Shown here piece after piece: positions 27,810 to 36,333 of a DNA stretch of 64,000 nucleotides. The stretch is taken from positions 3,162,001-3,226,000 of the forward strand of contig NZ_CP139035.1 of NCBI RefSeq assembly GCF_029854705.2, written 5' to 3'. The notes under the pieces are model-generated. The model saw only the letters and a program-made list of their open reading frames with translations, searched no databases and was not told the DNA's origin. Each line of letters starts with the position of its first letter. The stretch's first letter is position 1. Both the position numbers and the translations under genes were made by a program. This DNA is from Akkermansia sp. N21116. Its GTDB lineage: Bacteria; Verrucomicrobiota; Verrucomicrobiia; Verrucomicrobiales; Akkermansiaceae.

Positions 27810-28721
27810 ATGAACTCAAAAAAAGCATTTCTTTCAGGAATTATGTGTATCCTGTTCTCAGCGCTTTGTTTCGACCGACAACAAGTCTTCGCAGAAGTCA
27901 ATGCCCTTCCTCAAAAAAATATTGCTCTGCAACTTTACAGCGTCAGGCATGACCTGCAAAAGGATTACAAACATACTATTCAACAAGTCAGGGAAACGGG
28001 GTACACAATGGTGGAAGCTGCTAATTATAGAGATGGAAAATTCTACGGCCTGACTCCGGAGGACTTCAAAAAAAATCTTAAAGAAGTAGGACTTCGTCCT
28101 TTATCTTCACATGTAGGAAAAGAATTGAGCAGAAATGAATTACAGTCTGGAGATTTCAGAGAATCGTTGAAATGGTGGAACGCCTGTATTGACGACCACA
28201 AAACAGCAGGTATTACCTACATCATCGTCCCATGGCTATCCGTTCCCAATACATTGAAAGATTTGCAAACTTACTGTAACTACTTCAATGAAATAGGAAA
28301 AAAATGCAGGGAAAGGGGACTTTCGTTCGGATACCACAATCATTCCCACGAATTTTCTAAAGTTGAAGGACAATTGATGTATGATTACATGATTGAACAT
28401 ACTGACCCAAAATACGTTTTTTTCCAAATGGATGTCTATTGGATGGTCATTGCTCAACAAAGCCCCGTTGATTATTTTCACAAGTACAAAGGGCGTTTTG
28501 AACTGTTGCACATCAAGGACAAACGAGAAATAGGACAAAGTGGAATGGTGGGATTTGATGCCATTTTCCGTAACACCGATACAGCCGGGACAAAGTACCT
28601 GATCGTCGAACAGGAACACTTTAGCCAGAACTCTTTTCATGGAATCAAACAAAGTTTAAAATATTTGCAAGAATGTCCCCTGGTCAAAGAACATTACGGC
28701 ATTTCTTCATCCAAAAAATAA
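27810..28721 (+). CDS. Secreted sugar phosphate isomerase/epimerase-like TIM-barrel protein
   Basis: A 303-residue protein with a signal peptide (MNSKKAFLSGIMCILFSALC ... VFA) and an AP-endonuclease-2/xylose-isomerase-like TIM barrel. Landmarks are IALQLYSVRHDLQKD, SSHVGKEL, FGYHNHSHEF (metal-binding His), FFQMDVYW (metal-binding Asp) and YLIVEQEH. I use the ATG at 27810; the GTG at 27759 would start inside the hairpin. Such proteins in 3-keto-glycoside clusters process 3-keto sugars or epimerise them. It is the last gene before about 1.3 kb of IS debris and shares the AT-rich style of the cassette. Confidence 0.8.
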   Translation: MNSKKAFLSGIMCILFSALCFDRQQVFAEVNALPQKNIALQLYSVRHDLQKDYKHTIQQVRETGYTMVEAANYRDGKFYGLTPEDFKKNLKEVGLRPLSSHVGKELSRNELQSGDFRESLKWWNACIDDHKTAGITYIIVPWLSVPNTLKDLQTYCNYFNEIGKKCRERGLSFGYHNHSHEFSKVEGQLMYDYMIEHTDPKYVFFQMDVYWMVIAQQSPVDYFHKYKGRFELLHIKDKREIGQSGMVGFDAIFRNTDTAGTKYLIVEQEHFSQNSFHGIKQSLKYLQECPLVKEHYGISSSKK

Positions 28722-28977
28722 CCTGTTTTTGATTGTTTAAATAACTCGATTTCAAGACTTTTCGCACAAAAATCAAACAATTAAAATATCTGATCGCGAA
28801 AGCATCTTTAGATATATATAGTCAATCTTATTTGCATATGATTTTTCTTATCTTGTAGCCTTACAGAAACTACTTAACACAACAAATAGTAAATATATTT
28901 ATATATCAACAAATAAGCATTATCACCCGAAAGATCATATTTAATATTTCATTTTTTGAGTTCATTTAAGTATTTTG
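28722..28977. other. AT-rich non-coding gap
   Basis: About 255 very AT-rich bases between the sugar isomerase gene and the IS remnant. I see no gene, terminator or RNA in it. Confidence 0.5.
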
Positions 28978-29915
28978 AATCAATATCAAAATGGGAGAAA
29001 ATCGTTATTTTTAAAGCTATAACAAGAGCATTCAACAAGACCTCGGAGACGATAGTTCCAAAGTTTCGTTATCCATAGGTTCTTCTCTGAATCAGTTTCA
29101 TTTTCCATTGGTAACTTTTCGTTATTCCATTATTTTTGTATATCCCCCACATGCGTATGATCGGCAGGAACCAATCACTTAAGTTATCAGCCAATTTCAC
29201 AAACTTCTCGGATACCTCGTACCACAAGATGGCTATCAGTCCCTTAAGATGACGGATGTTTCTCTTGCAGGATTCCTGAGCCTGATCCGTCTTGTTTAAA
29301 AGCTTACAGAACTCTTCTTGAACATGTAGGCTGATTCAATCACTTCATACGCTTCAAGACACCTCTTCAGTTCCTTCGCCTGGCGTTCTGTGACATTCTT
29401 TCCATGCTTACGAAGAATGCATGTCACTTGATTGACGTGTCCATTTGATCTCATCCTTTCTTTTCTGGAAGAACTCCATGAATTTCTCAACGTCCAGGCG
29501 GATGACGTGGAATCTGTCTGCCAGAAGTTGGAAATTCCTTTATTGAATTGTTGGGCAATATGTTGATGCTGGGTTTCACTGTTGCGTTTTTCCCTCTGAG
29601 ATCTCCAATCTTTTATCTGAAGACGCTTCTAAAAACCGGACATTTGAATCGTCTTGCCTTGATAAACACAGTCCTCCACGCCGCGTCGTATGCCCTCCAT
29701 GCTTGAGTTCCCCCCTATCTATCTACTACCCATTATTCAGGGAAAGCCGACTTCATCAATAAAGTTGAAGTCAGATTTACCTTGCTGCTACTCGCTAAAT
29801 ATCAAGGCTGTTCCACCTCTTCAGATAGCTTATAGAGAAGTACCTCTCCAAGAAGCGTAACAGTAAATAATTCTGCAAAGCCAGGCTCTACGTCAGAATC
29901 GATGGATGAGTCCAT
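28978..29915 (-). pseudogene. Decayed ISL3-family transposase, copy 3 (near full length)
   Basis: Minus-strand translation across several frameshifts and stops recovers a transposase in the right order. It has an N-terminal piece with ELFTVTLLG; then FHVIRLDVEKFMEFFQKRK (ISL3 FHV motif); ILRKHGKNVTERQAKELKRC and ESAYMFK (the helical insertion before the last catalytic residue); KMKLIQRRTYG, then a stop in place of the aromatic residue, then RNFG (C-terminal signature); and a tail ALKITIFSHFDID that matches copies 1 and 2. At least three disruptions are seen, so it cannot be active. Its left end is not clear and may lie before the tRNA-Gln terminator. Confidence 0.7.
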
Positions 29916-29971
29916 CTCGCCCTCCCCCCCAGCAATCCACCTCCAACCACAACACCATCAACCCCTAACGC

Positions 29972-30003
29972 AAAAGGAGCCGTCCCAGCCGGGAGGCTCC
30001 TTT
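29972..30003 (-). terminator. Terminator of tRNA-Gln
   Basis: AAAGGAGCC pairs with GGCTCCTTT around a 13-14 base loop. On the minus strand it follows the tRNA by about 10 bases and ends in TTTT. Confidence 0.75.
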
Positions 30004-30012
30004 GAAAGTTTT

Positions 30013-30087
30013 TGGTAGGCCTGCCAGGACTCGAACCTGAAACAACGGAGCCAGAATCCGTCGTGTTGCCAATTACACCACAGGCCT
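30013..30087 (-). tRNA. tRNA-Gln (anticodon CTG), CCA encoded
   Basis: Cloverleaf on the minus strand: acceptor AGGCCTG/CAGGCCT (7 bp), anticodon stem ACGGA/TCCGT with loop TTCTGGC giving anticodon CTG (codon CAG), and T arm TCAGG/CCTGG around TTCGAGT. Discriminator A is followed by an encoded CCA. The ISL3 remnant lies just downstream of the gene. Confidence 0.95.
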
Positions 30088-30237
30088 TTTTGCTGTAACG
30101 GGGGTTCTTCTATCACCGGGTTCCGGGCAAGTAAAGAGAAAATTGATGCGGGGAGGAAAAAATATTTCCCTTTGCCGACTTGATTTGACTTGTAGATTTT
30201 CCGGAATATTTCTATAGAATAACTTATTTGAGTTTCT

Positions 30238-31263
30238 ATGACTGAACCATCCTTTCCCACCCAAGATGAACTCTCCCTGGCCGTCACCCGACTCCAGGCA
30301 CTTGCCGCAGAACTGAATCAGGTTTTGTACGGAAAGGAAGAGCTCATCAATCTGACAATCATCGGCGTTCTCGCCCGTGGCCACATCCTTTTGGAAGGCC
30401 TGCCGGGGCTGGGAAAAACGGAATTGGTCAAAGGCCTCTCCAAAGCCCTCGGCATCACGGCCCGGCGCGTGCAATTCACCCCGGACCTTCTGCCGGGCGA
30501 TATCACCGGCAATCCCATCCTGCAAGAACAGGATGGCAAAAGGGATTTCGTCTTCCAACCCGGACCAGTCTTTACCAATATTCTTCTGGCGGATGAAATC
30601 AACCGAGCCTCCCCCAAGACGCAGTCCTCCCTTCTGGAGGCTATGCAGGAACGCCGCGTCACCGTCATGGGAGAAACCCATTCCCTTCCCAACCCCTTTT
30701 TCGTCCTCGCCACGCAAAACCCGATTGAACTGGAAGGCACTTACCCGTTACCGGAAGCGCAGCTCGACCGTTTCCTGTTCAAGATCCGCGTGGACCGCAA
30801 CCCGGCCGATGTCCTTGCCAAAATCGTCCTGAATCGAGAAATCGGAGTCGAACCGACTGTAAAATCCGTTCTGGATGCCGAAACCCTCCTCCAGCTCATG
30901 GACCTTGTTTCACGCATCGGCATTCCGGAAGTCGTTGCCAACTACATCGGCCGTCTTGTCAATGCAACCCATCCCGGAGAATCGAAAGCTTCCCAAGGCG
31001 TCAAATACGGCTCGAGTCCCCGCGCCGCCCTCGCCCTCGCATCAGCGGGCAAGGCCCGGGCTCTAAGTCAGGGAAGATCCTTCTGCTCGTTTGAGGATGT
31101 CCAGTATGTACTCCATCCTGTCCTGGAACATCGCATCCTGCTCAACCACATGGTTCGTCTGGAAGGAACTACTCCCTCCGATATTGTCGACAGGATTCTT
31201 GAGGAAATCCCCGCCCAGGAAAAATCGCTTCCCGATTCCCTGAGCGCGGCCAAAGTCAAATAA
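30238..31263 (+). CDS. MoxR-family AAA+ ATPase
   Basis: A 341-residue AAA+ protein. It shows Walker A GLPGLGKTE (K60), Walker B LLADEINRASPKTQ (D119, E120), sensor-1 ATQNP and the MoxR-typical GTYPLPEAQLDRF. MoxR ATPases act as chaperones that, with vWA-domain partners, activate or insert cofactors into other proteins. It is the first gene of a run of seven on the same strand that ends with two vWA proteins, exactly the usual partner type. The spacing to the next gene is 35 bases. A TATAGAAT lies close upstream of the ATG, so the leader may be very short. Confidence 0.93.
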   Translation: MTEPSFPTQDELSLAVTRLQALAAELNQVLYGKEELINLTIIGVLARGHILLEGLPGLGKTELVKGLSKALGITARRVQFTPDLLPGDITGNPILQEQDGKRDFVFQPGPVFTNILLADEINRASPKTQSSLLEAMQERRVTVMGETHSLPNPFFVLATQNPIELEGTYPLPEAQLDRFLFKIRVDRNPADVLAKIVLNREIGVEPTVKSVLDAETLLQLMDLVSRIGIPEVVANYIGRLVNATHPGESKASQGVKYGSSPRAALALASAGKARALSQGRSFCSFEDVQYVLHPVLEHRILLNHMVRLEGTTPSDIVDRILEEIPAQEKSLPDSLSAAKVK

Positions 31264-31298
31264 TCCCTTTCTCCGATCATCCTTCTCTCCCCCCCTTC

Positions 31299-32963
31299 AT
31301 GAATACTCCGGCATTACTCCGCCGAGGCGCCTTCCTGCTGTGCACATTGTGTACCCTGGCCCTTGCCCTGGTTTCCGACGCTAAAACCATCCCCATCCCG
31401 ACGGCTAAAAACAGCGGGATCACCATCCAGATGACACCCGCCTTCGACGAATGGAACGGCAATGGGTTCATGCCGGTGCTCATCGAAATCTCCAATTCCA
31501 CCCCCTATCAAGGGAATTGGGAGGTATCTATCTTTAGCAAAACACAACTGCCGTACCGATTTTCCGTCCCTCCCGGAGGCACTCTCCGGGAAATCATCTA
31601 CCTCAACCAGAACCTGGGAGAAGATTACCGCGATATCAGGACAAGCTGGGAGGGCACTGCCATCGAACGTAAAGCAGCCTCCTCCATCTCTCTGACGGAC
31701 AACCCAGGCTGGCGTACCCGGGAAGAATACTCCTACATCGGAGAAAAATCCCTCCCGGCCAAGCAGGCAACGTCCTTCGAAGACGCGATCAAGGACAATG
31801 GCAATTGGAACGCCTCCTTCTCGATCATGGACTGGCCTGCCGACCCGCGGGTCTACACCAGTAAGGAAATCCTTATCGTCCCGGAGGAAACTTTTACCAA
31901 CCGTATTGATACCCCCCATCGGCAAGCCATCCTGGACTGGGTTGCCACAGGTGGCGTTCTCTGGCTGGTCACCAATGACAAGAACCTGAAAAAGCCCATC
32001 CAAAACCATCAATTCGGCAGGATCCTCCATCTTCCCGACATTGAAGAACTTTCCTTGAAGGAACGGAAGGACTTCCTCGACACACTCATTAAAGACACCC
32101 GTAAAAATCTGCAAAAAATGCCCAATTGCCAGCCAACGATCACCAACCAGGAAGCTCTGGCTTACAAGCTCGGAGAACCCTCCATGTTTCTTGGCTTCCT
32201 TCTTTTTGTTTTCGCTCTCCTTGCCGGGCCGGTCAGCTTGAAATACTGGGCACCCGTGGGCAAACGGCAAAGGCTGTTCGTCATCATCCCTTCTCTGGCA
32301 CTCGTCTTTTCGTCCATCCTGGCAGTCGCTATCCTGTTCTCCGAGGGAATAGGCGGGCAAGGCATCCGGAAAACCCGGATTCTCCTCTTCCCCGATTCGC
32401 ATTCCGCTTTCATCTGCCAGAACCAAATCTGCCGGACCGGGGTCATCATCGGACAGTCTTTTCCCCTGGATGAAAAAGTCGACATGAAATCATCTCGTAT
32501 CACCAATATCACCGAGACTTCCATGGGCATGGAACATGAGGGGAATTATGTACGCAACAGAAGCACGGCATCCGGCAATTGGTTCCCGGACCGGTCCATG
32601 CTCAAGCAAAGCCTCGGCACTTTCACTCAAACACGCGCCAGAGTGACTCTTCTGCCTGAGAGCAGAGACGGAGCTCCCGTTCTGCTAAGTACATTCCCAA
32701 CCAGCCTCAGCAACGTGATTTTCAGGGATGAACACGGTCAATTCTGGAAGATACCCAATCTTCCTACCGGAACCAAGGTTTCGGCCCAACCCGTGGAAAA
32801 GCCGAACCAGCAGTACAAGGACATGCAGGAAAACACCTTCTTAGCCGATGCCGAGAAGAATGATAAACTCGGTCCCATCCCTTCGCACCCGGATATCCAT
32901 TGGAACCAGGATACAATCCAGGTTACCGGACCCGTCTCCATCCAACCTTCCACAACCCGCTGA
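31299..32963 (+). CDS. Exported membrane protein with a GATase-like (DUF4350/GldG-like) region
   Basis: A 554-residue protein with a signal peptide (MNTPALLRRGAFLLCTLCTL ... SDA). A beta-rich ectodomain follows, then a stretch RQAILDWVATGGVLWLVTND near residue 210 that looks like the class I amidotransferase-like domain found in ABC auxiliary proteins. Two membrane helices lie at about 296-316 and 326-348, and a C-terminal soluble domain of about 200 residues follows. Genes of this kind sit between moxR and ABC transporter genes. It lies 5 bases before the ABC ATPase. No active-site triad is visible, so it is probably a binding or scaffolding subunit. Name and function are inferred. Confidence 0.6.
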   Translation: MNTPALLRRGAFLLCTLCTLALALVSDAKTIPIPTAKNSGITIQMTPAFDEWNGNGFMPVLIEISNSTPYQGNWEVSIFSKTQLPYRFSVPPGGTLREIIYLNQNLGEDYRDIRTSWEGTAIERKAASSISLTDNPGWRTREEYSYIGEKSLPAKQATSFEDAIKDNGNWNASFSIMDWPADPRVYTSKEILIVPEETFTNRIDTPHRQAILDWVATGGVLWLVTNDKNLKKPIQNHQFGRILHLPDIEELSLKERKDFLDTLIKDTRKNLQKMPNCQPTITNQEALAYKLGEPSMFLGFLLFVFALLAGPVSLKYWAPVGKRQRLFVIIPSLALVFSSILAVAILFSEGIGGQGIRKTRILLFPDSHSAFICQNQICRTGVIIGQSFPLDEKVDMKSSRITNITETSMGMEHEGNYVRNRSTASGNWFPDRSMLKQSLGTFTQTRARVTLLPESRDGAPVLLSTFPTSLSNVIFRDEHGQFWKIPNLPTGTKVSAQPVEKPNQQYKDMQENTFLADAEKNDKLGPIPSHPDIHWNQDTIQVTGPVSIQPSTTR

Positions 32964-32968
32964 CAAGC

Positions 32969-33985
32969 ATGACTTCTTCCCCTTTGCTTACCGTCCGAAA
33001 TCTCTCCCGTTCATTCGGGAAGCTCAAGGCGGTTGACAACATTTCCTTCCAGCTGGAGCGAGGCAAAGTCATCGGCCTCATCGGCGCCAACGGCGCCGGC
33101 AAGACAACCACCATGCGCATGCTGGCTACGTTGGACTTCCCCGACTCCGGAGAAATCATCATCAATGGAACCAACGCTGTCGATTACCCGGAAAAAGTAC
33201 GCAGTCTCATCGGCTGGATGCCGGATGCATTCGTCCCGTATAAAAACACCAGCGTCCTGGAATACATCGACTTTTTCGCCAGAGCCTACGACATTCCCTC
33301 GGATAAAATCGGCAATGCCCTGGAAGACGTTATCAACTTCACGGAACTGGGAAGTCTGCTCGACCGCATGGTCGACAAGCTATCCAAGGGCCAGACACAA
33401 CGTCTGTGCCTTGCCCGCACGCTTATCAGCAAACCCGAATTGCTGATTCTCGACGAACCGGCCGCTGGATTGGATCCCAAAGCCCGCCTCGAATTCAAAA
33501 ACCTTGTCCATTTGCTGAAGGACATGGGAAAAACCATTCTCATCAGCTCTCACATCCTTTCCGAACTCGGAGAAATGTGCGATTCGCTCATCTTCATGGA
33601 TGCAGGAACCATCATCCATGACGGCAACAAGGAAGATCTGCTCCATACGCATGATGAGCAAAGCGGATGGCCATTCGAAATCGAACTTGCCGACGCTGAT
33701 ACGGACAAGCTCTCCATGTGGCTTTCCCTCCGTCCCGGCTGGAAATTCCGGGAACAACGGAAGAAGGGAGCCCTCGCCTCCTTCCATAGCAATTCTCCGG
33801 ACGCCATCGCCGCCGAGCTCCGGGAGATGGTCAAGGACATTCCCGTCTGCGGATTCCGCCAATGTGAACGGAGGCTGGAAGAAGCCTTTGTCGACATTCT
33901 GAAACAACAGCCTGCTATCGAAGCAGCTATGCTTTCCACTCCCTCCGAAGTCCAGACGAATACCCCACCTTCCTCCGCCATATGA
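32969..33985 (+). CDS. ABC transporter ATP-binding protein (ABC-2 type)
   Basis: A 338-residue ATPase with Walker A GANGAGKTTTMRM near residue 46, the signature LSKGQTQRLCLARTL, Walker B LLILDEPAAGLDPKARL and H-loop ISSHIL. The class is that of CcmA/GldA-like exporters. A frame extension to 32900 overlaps the previous gene; the ATG at 32969 begins MTSSPLLTVRNLSRSF and is preferred. The C-terminal 100 residues form a typical extra domain. The stop overlaps the permease start (ATGA at 33982), so the two are translationally coupled. Confidence 0.93.
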   Translation: MTSSPLLTVRNLSRSFGKLKAVDNISFQLERGKVIGLIGANGAGKTTTMRMLATLDFPDSGEIIINGTNAVDYPEKVRSLIGWMPDAFVPYKNTSVLEYIDFFARAYDIPSDKIGNALEDVINFTELGSLLDRMVDKLSKGQTQRLCLARTLISKPELLILDEPAAGLDPKARLEFKNLVHLLKDMGKTILISSHILSELGEMCDSLIFMDAGTIIHDGNKEDLLHTHDEQSGWPFEIELADADTDKLSMWLSLRPGWKFREQRKKGALASFHSNSPDAIAAELREMVKDIPVCGFRQCERRLEEAFVDILKQQPAIEAAMLSTPSEVQTNTPPSSAI

Positions 33986-35430
33986 ATACCATCTTTTCTT
34001 CCCGCGACTTCCCCCTCTGGATTCCTCCGGCTCTGGTCAAAGAACTGCGCCAGTGCATGCGAACCCCGGCCTTTATGAACATGCTGACGATTGTCCCCTG
34101 TTCTCTCGCCATCATATTCCTGCTCAGCCTTATCCACACGCCAGACGGTGATACGATCATCGGCCAGAGCAGCCTCAACAACTGGTTCTGGGGTATCCTC
34201 GTTCTCTGTATGACCATTCTCGTCCCCAACTGGGCTCTCGGTTCCATGCGGGTCGACATCGCAGACAAAAGCGGAGACCTGATCATGCTCACACGGCTGA
34301 CTCCACGCCGCACGGTTTGGGGAAAGTGGGTTGCCTACATGGCATTGGCAGCCCTGATCATCTGTTCCCTCCTGCCCTTTGCCATCATCCGCTACTTCGG
34401 AGGCCAGATCAGCCTGGCCAACGACTTGTTCCTTCTGTTCTGTACCTATCTTTCCTGTTCCATCCTGACGGCGGGAGCCATCTGGATATCCGGCATGCCC
34501 ATCGTCCTGAGGGCGCTTTTTTCACTGGGAACCGGTATTTTCTCCATCACGTTACTCTCTTCCTTCTTCGTGCCTATGGAGACCGCCAGGCTTATTGACG
34601 CTCTGGACGTACCAGCCACGCTGACCATCATGGTAACGGACAGTATTATCCTCATCGCCGGATTCCTGTTGTTGTCGGCGCGCTGGCTTTCCCCACCTTC
34701 CATCAACACCGCGACCTTGCTCCGCTGTCTTCCCCTGCTGTCCATCATCCCCTCATGCGTGCTGACGATGAATTCATCCTGGGAAAACCTCATTCCTTTC
34801 CAAATCGTTTTCATCTCGTTTTTCGTCACCCTGATCGTCATTCTGGAACTAACGACACCGACAACGTTTTTACCCATCCATATCATTAATGCTTCGAAAA
34901 AACGATTCAGTCTGATCCGGAAGATTTTCTTCATGCCCGGCCTTCCCTCCGCTGCGGCATTCACCCTGCTGGTTTTCTTCCTCTACTCCGCCGCCGCCTC
35001 TTTCCTGTTACCGGAAGATTTTGAGAAGATGCCCAAAATCATGTTCTTCTTCCTGACTCTTGCAGCCTGGTACTCTACCATCGTACCGGCATTGCTCCTG
35101 TATCCGTTCCAGAAAAAACTCGGGATAGCCACTCCCATCATTTATGTTATCCTCTTCTACATCTTCCTGGGAATATGCGGCATTTTCACCATGATGAAGG
35201 CTGACTTCCTGACCGCACTGATCCCCAACGGCAGCGTCATCGTCTTGCTGAAGGACGCCGGAACCGGCAGCGAATCCATTCTCATCATATGGTCCAGTAT
35301 CCTCTCGTCCGTTTTTGCCGCCCTCTGGCTGATCTACCTCACCCAACCCTGGTTCCGGGTATGGAAGAAGGGATCGGCAATCGCAGCGGCACTCCATAAA
35401 AAATCCGAGGGTCATCCTACCGAACCATGA
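33982..35430 (+). CDS. ABC transporter permease (ABC-2 type, about 12 membrane helices)
   Basis: A 482-residue integral membrane protein with about 12 hydrophobic segments in two sets of six. Between the second and third helices is a cytoplasmic loop ADKSGDLIMLTRLTPRRTVWGKW. The ELRQxxRTP-like start (VKELRQCMRTPAFMNML) is typical of ABC-2 permeases that partner CcmA-like ATPases. It overlaps the ATPase gene by 4 bases upstream and the DUF58 gene by 4 bases downstream (ATGA both times). Its partner is the ATPase at 32969. Substrate unknown. Confidence 0.9.
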   Translation: MNTIFSSRDFPLWIPPALVKELRQCMRTPAFMNMLTIVPCSLAIIFLLSLIHTPDGDTIIGQSSLNNWFWGILVLCMTILVPNWALGSMRVDIADKSGDLIMLTRLTPRRTVWGKWVAYMALAALIICSLLPFAIIRYFGGQISLANDLFLLFCTYLSCSILTAGAIWISGMPIVLRALFSLGTGIFSITLLSSFFVPMETARLIDALDVPATLTIMVTDSIILIAGFLLLSARWLSPPSINTATLLRCLPLLSIIPSCVLTMNSSWENLIPFQIVFISFFVTLIVILELTTPTTFLPIHIINASKKRFSLIRKIFFMPGLPSAAAFTLLVFFLYSAAASFLLPEDFEKMPKIMFFFLTLAAWYSTIVPALLLYPFQKKLGIATPIIYVILFYIFLGICGIFTMMKADFLTALIPNGSVIVLLKDAGTGSESILIIWSSILSSVFAALWLIYLTQPWFRVWKKGSAIAAALHKKSEGHPTEP

Positions 35431-36299
35431 CCGAGCCCGACAATACATCCGCCGAAGCCTACCGGGAAGCTCTCCACGCCTCCCGGCGCTTCAGCCTGCC
35501 CTTCTCCCGCCAGTCGTGGCAGGGGCGTCAAGGTGGCTGGAAAGGTAACGATACGGGCAGTTCCATCGACTTCCAGGATCATCGCGACTATCAGTGGGGC
35601 GACGATCCCCGGGCCATCCACTGGGCAGCCTACGCCAGAACCGGGCAACTCACCATGAAGTTGTACCGGGCGGAAGTATCCCCCATTGTAGAAATTGTCC
35701 TAGATGCCTCGCCCTCAATGTTCATGACCGAAACCAAAGCCATTCGCACAGAATCCCTTTTGCTCTTCTGCCTCGAATCCGCCCTCGGCAACGGTTCCCC
35801 CGTCCGCTTCCATGCCGTCTGCGGCAACCGCATTATCCCGCTGGAAATCGATGCCGTCCGCTCCGGTTCCTGGAAAGAACTCATACATGGCCTGGGCGCC
35901 GATGAAACGATGCCAGTCATTCCCGTCTGGAAGGGAGACGGTATGAAAGTCCTGATTTCGGACCTTCTTTATCCGGGTGACCCCATCACCCTGCTTGGAG
36001 CCATGAATGCCGGAGGAGGTACATCCGTCATCCTGGCTCCCGCCCTCGCGGAAGAAGCAGCATTCAATCACATCGGCAACATCCGTCTGAAAAACTGTGA
36101 AACCGGCCAGACCCGAATCCAGCGAATCACCCCCTCGCTGGCGGCGAAATATGAACGTGCCTACGAACGCCACTTTTCCCTCTGGCGGGAAACCTGCCGC
36201 CGCTTCTCCGCATCAATGGCCAGAATCCCGGCGGAAGGCTCCCTGAGCAATGCCCTGTGCGGCGATGCCCTCCGACAGGAAACCGTCGAAATGCGTTAA
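35427..36299 (+). CDS. DUF58 domain-containing protein
   Basis: A 290-residue soluble protein of the DUF58 family. The diagnostic stretch is DFQDHRDYQWGDDPRAIHWAAYARTGQL, and the VEIVLDASPSM segment shows that DUF58 is a vWA-like fold with a partial metal site (D-A-S-P-S). DUF58 proteins are encoded with MoxR ATPases and BatA-type vWA proteins; their role is unknown. The ATG overlaps the permease stop by 4 bases. The next gene follows after 34 bases. Confidence 0.9.
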   Translation: MTEPDNTSAEAYREALHASRRFSLPFSRQSWQGRQGGWKGNDTGSSIDFQDHRDYQWGDDPRAIHWAAYARTGQLTMKLYRAEVSPIVEIVLDASPSMFMTETKAIRTESLLLFCLESALGNGSPVRFHAVCGNRIIPLEIDAVRSGSWKELIHGLGADETMPVIPVWKGDGMKVLISDLLYPGDPITLLGAMNAGGGTSVILAPALAEEAAFNHIGNIRLKNCETGQTRIQRITPSLAAKYERAYERHFSLWRETCRRFSASMARIPAEGSLSNALCGDALRQETVEMR

Positions 36300-36333
36300 C
36301 CACCACCTCCCACAAGCCACCGGATCCATCTTC

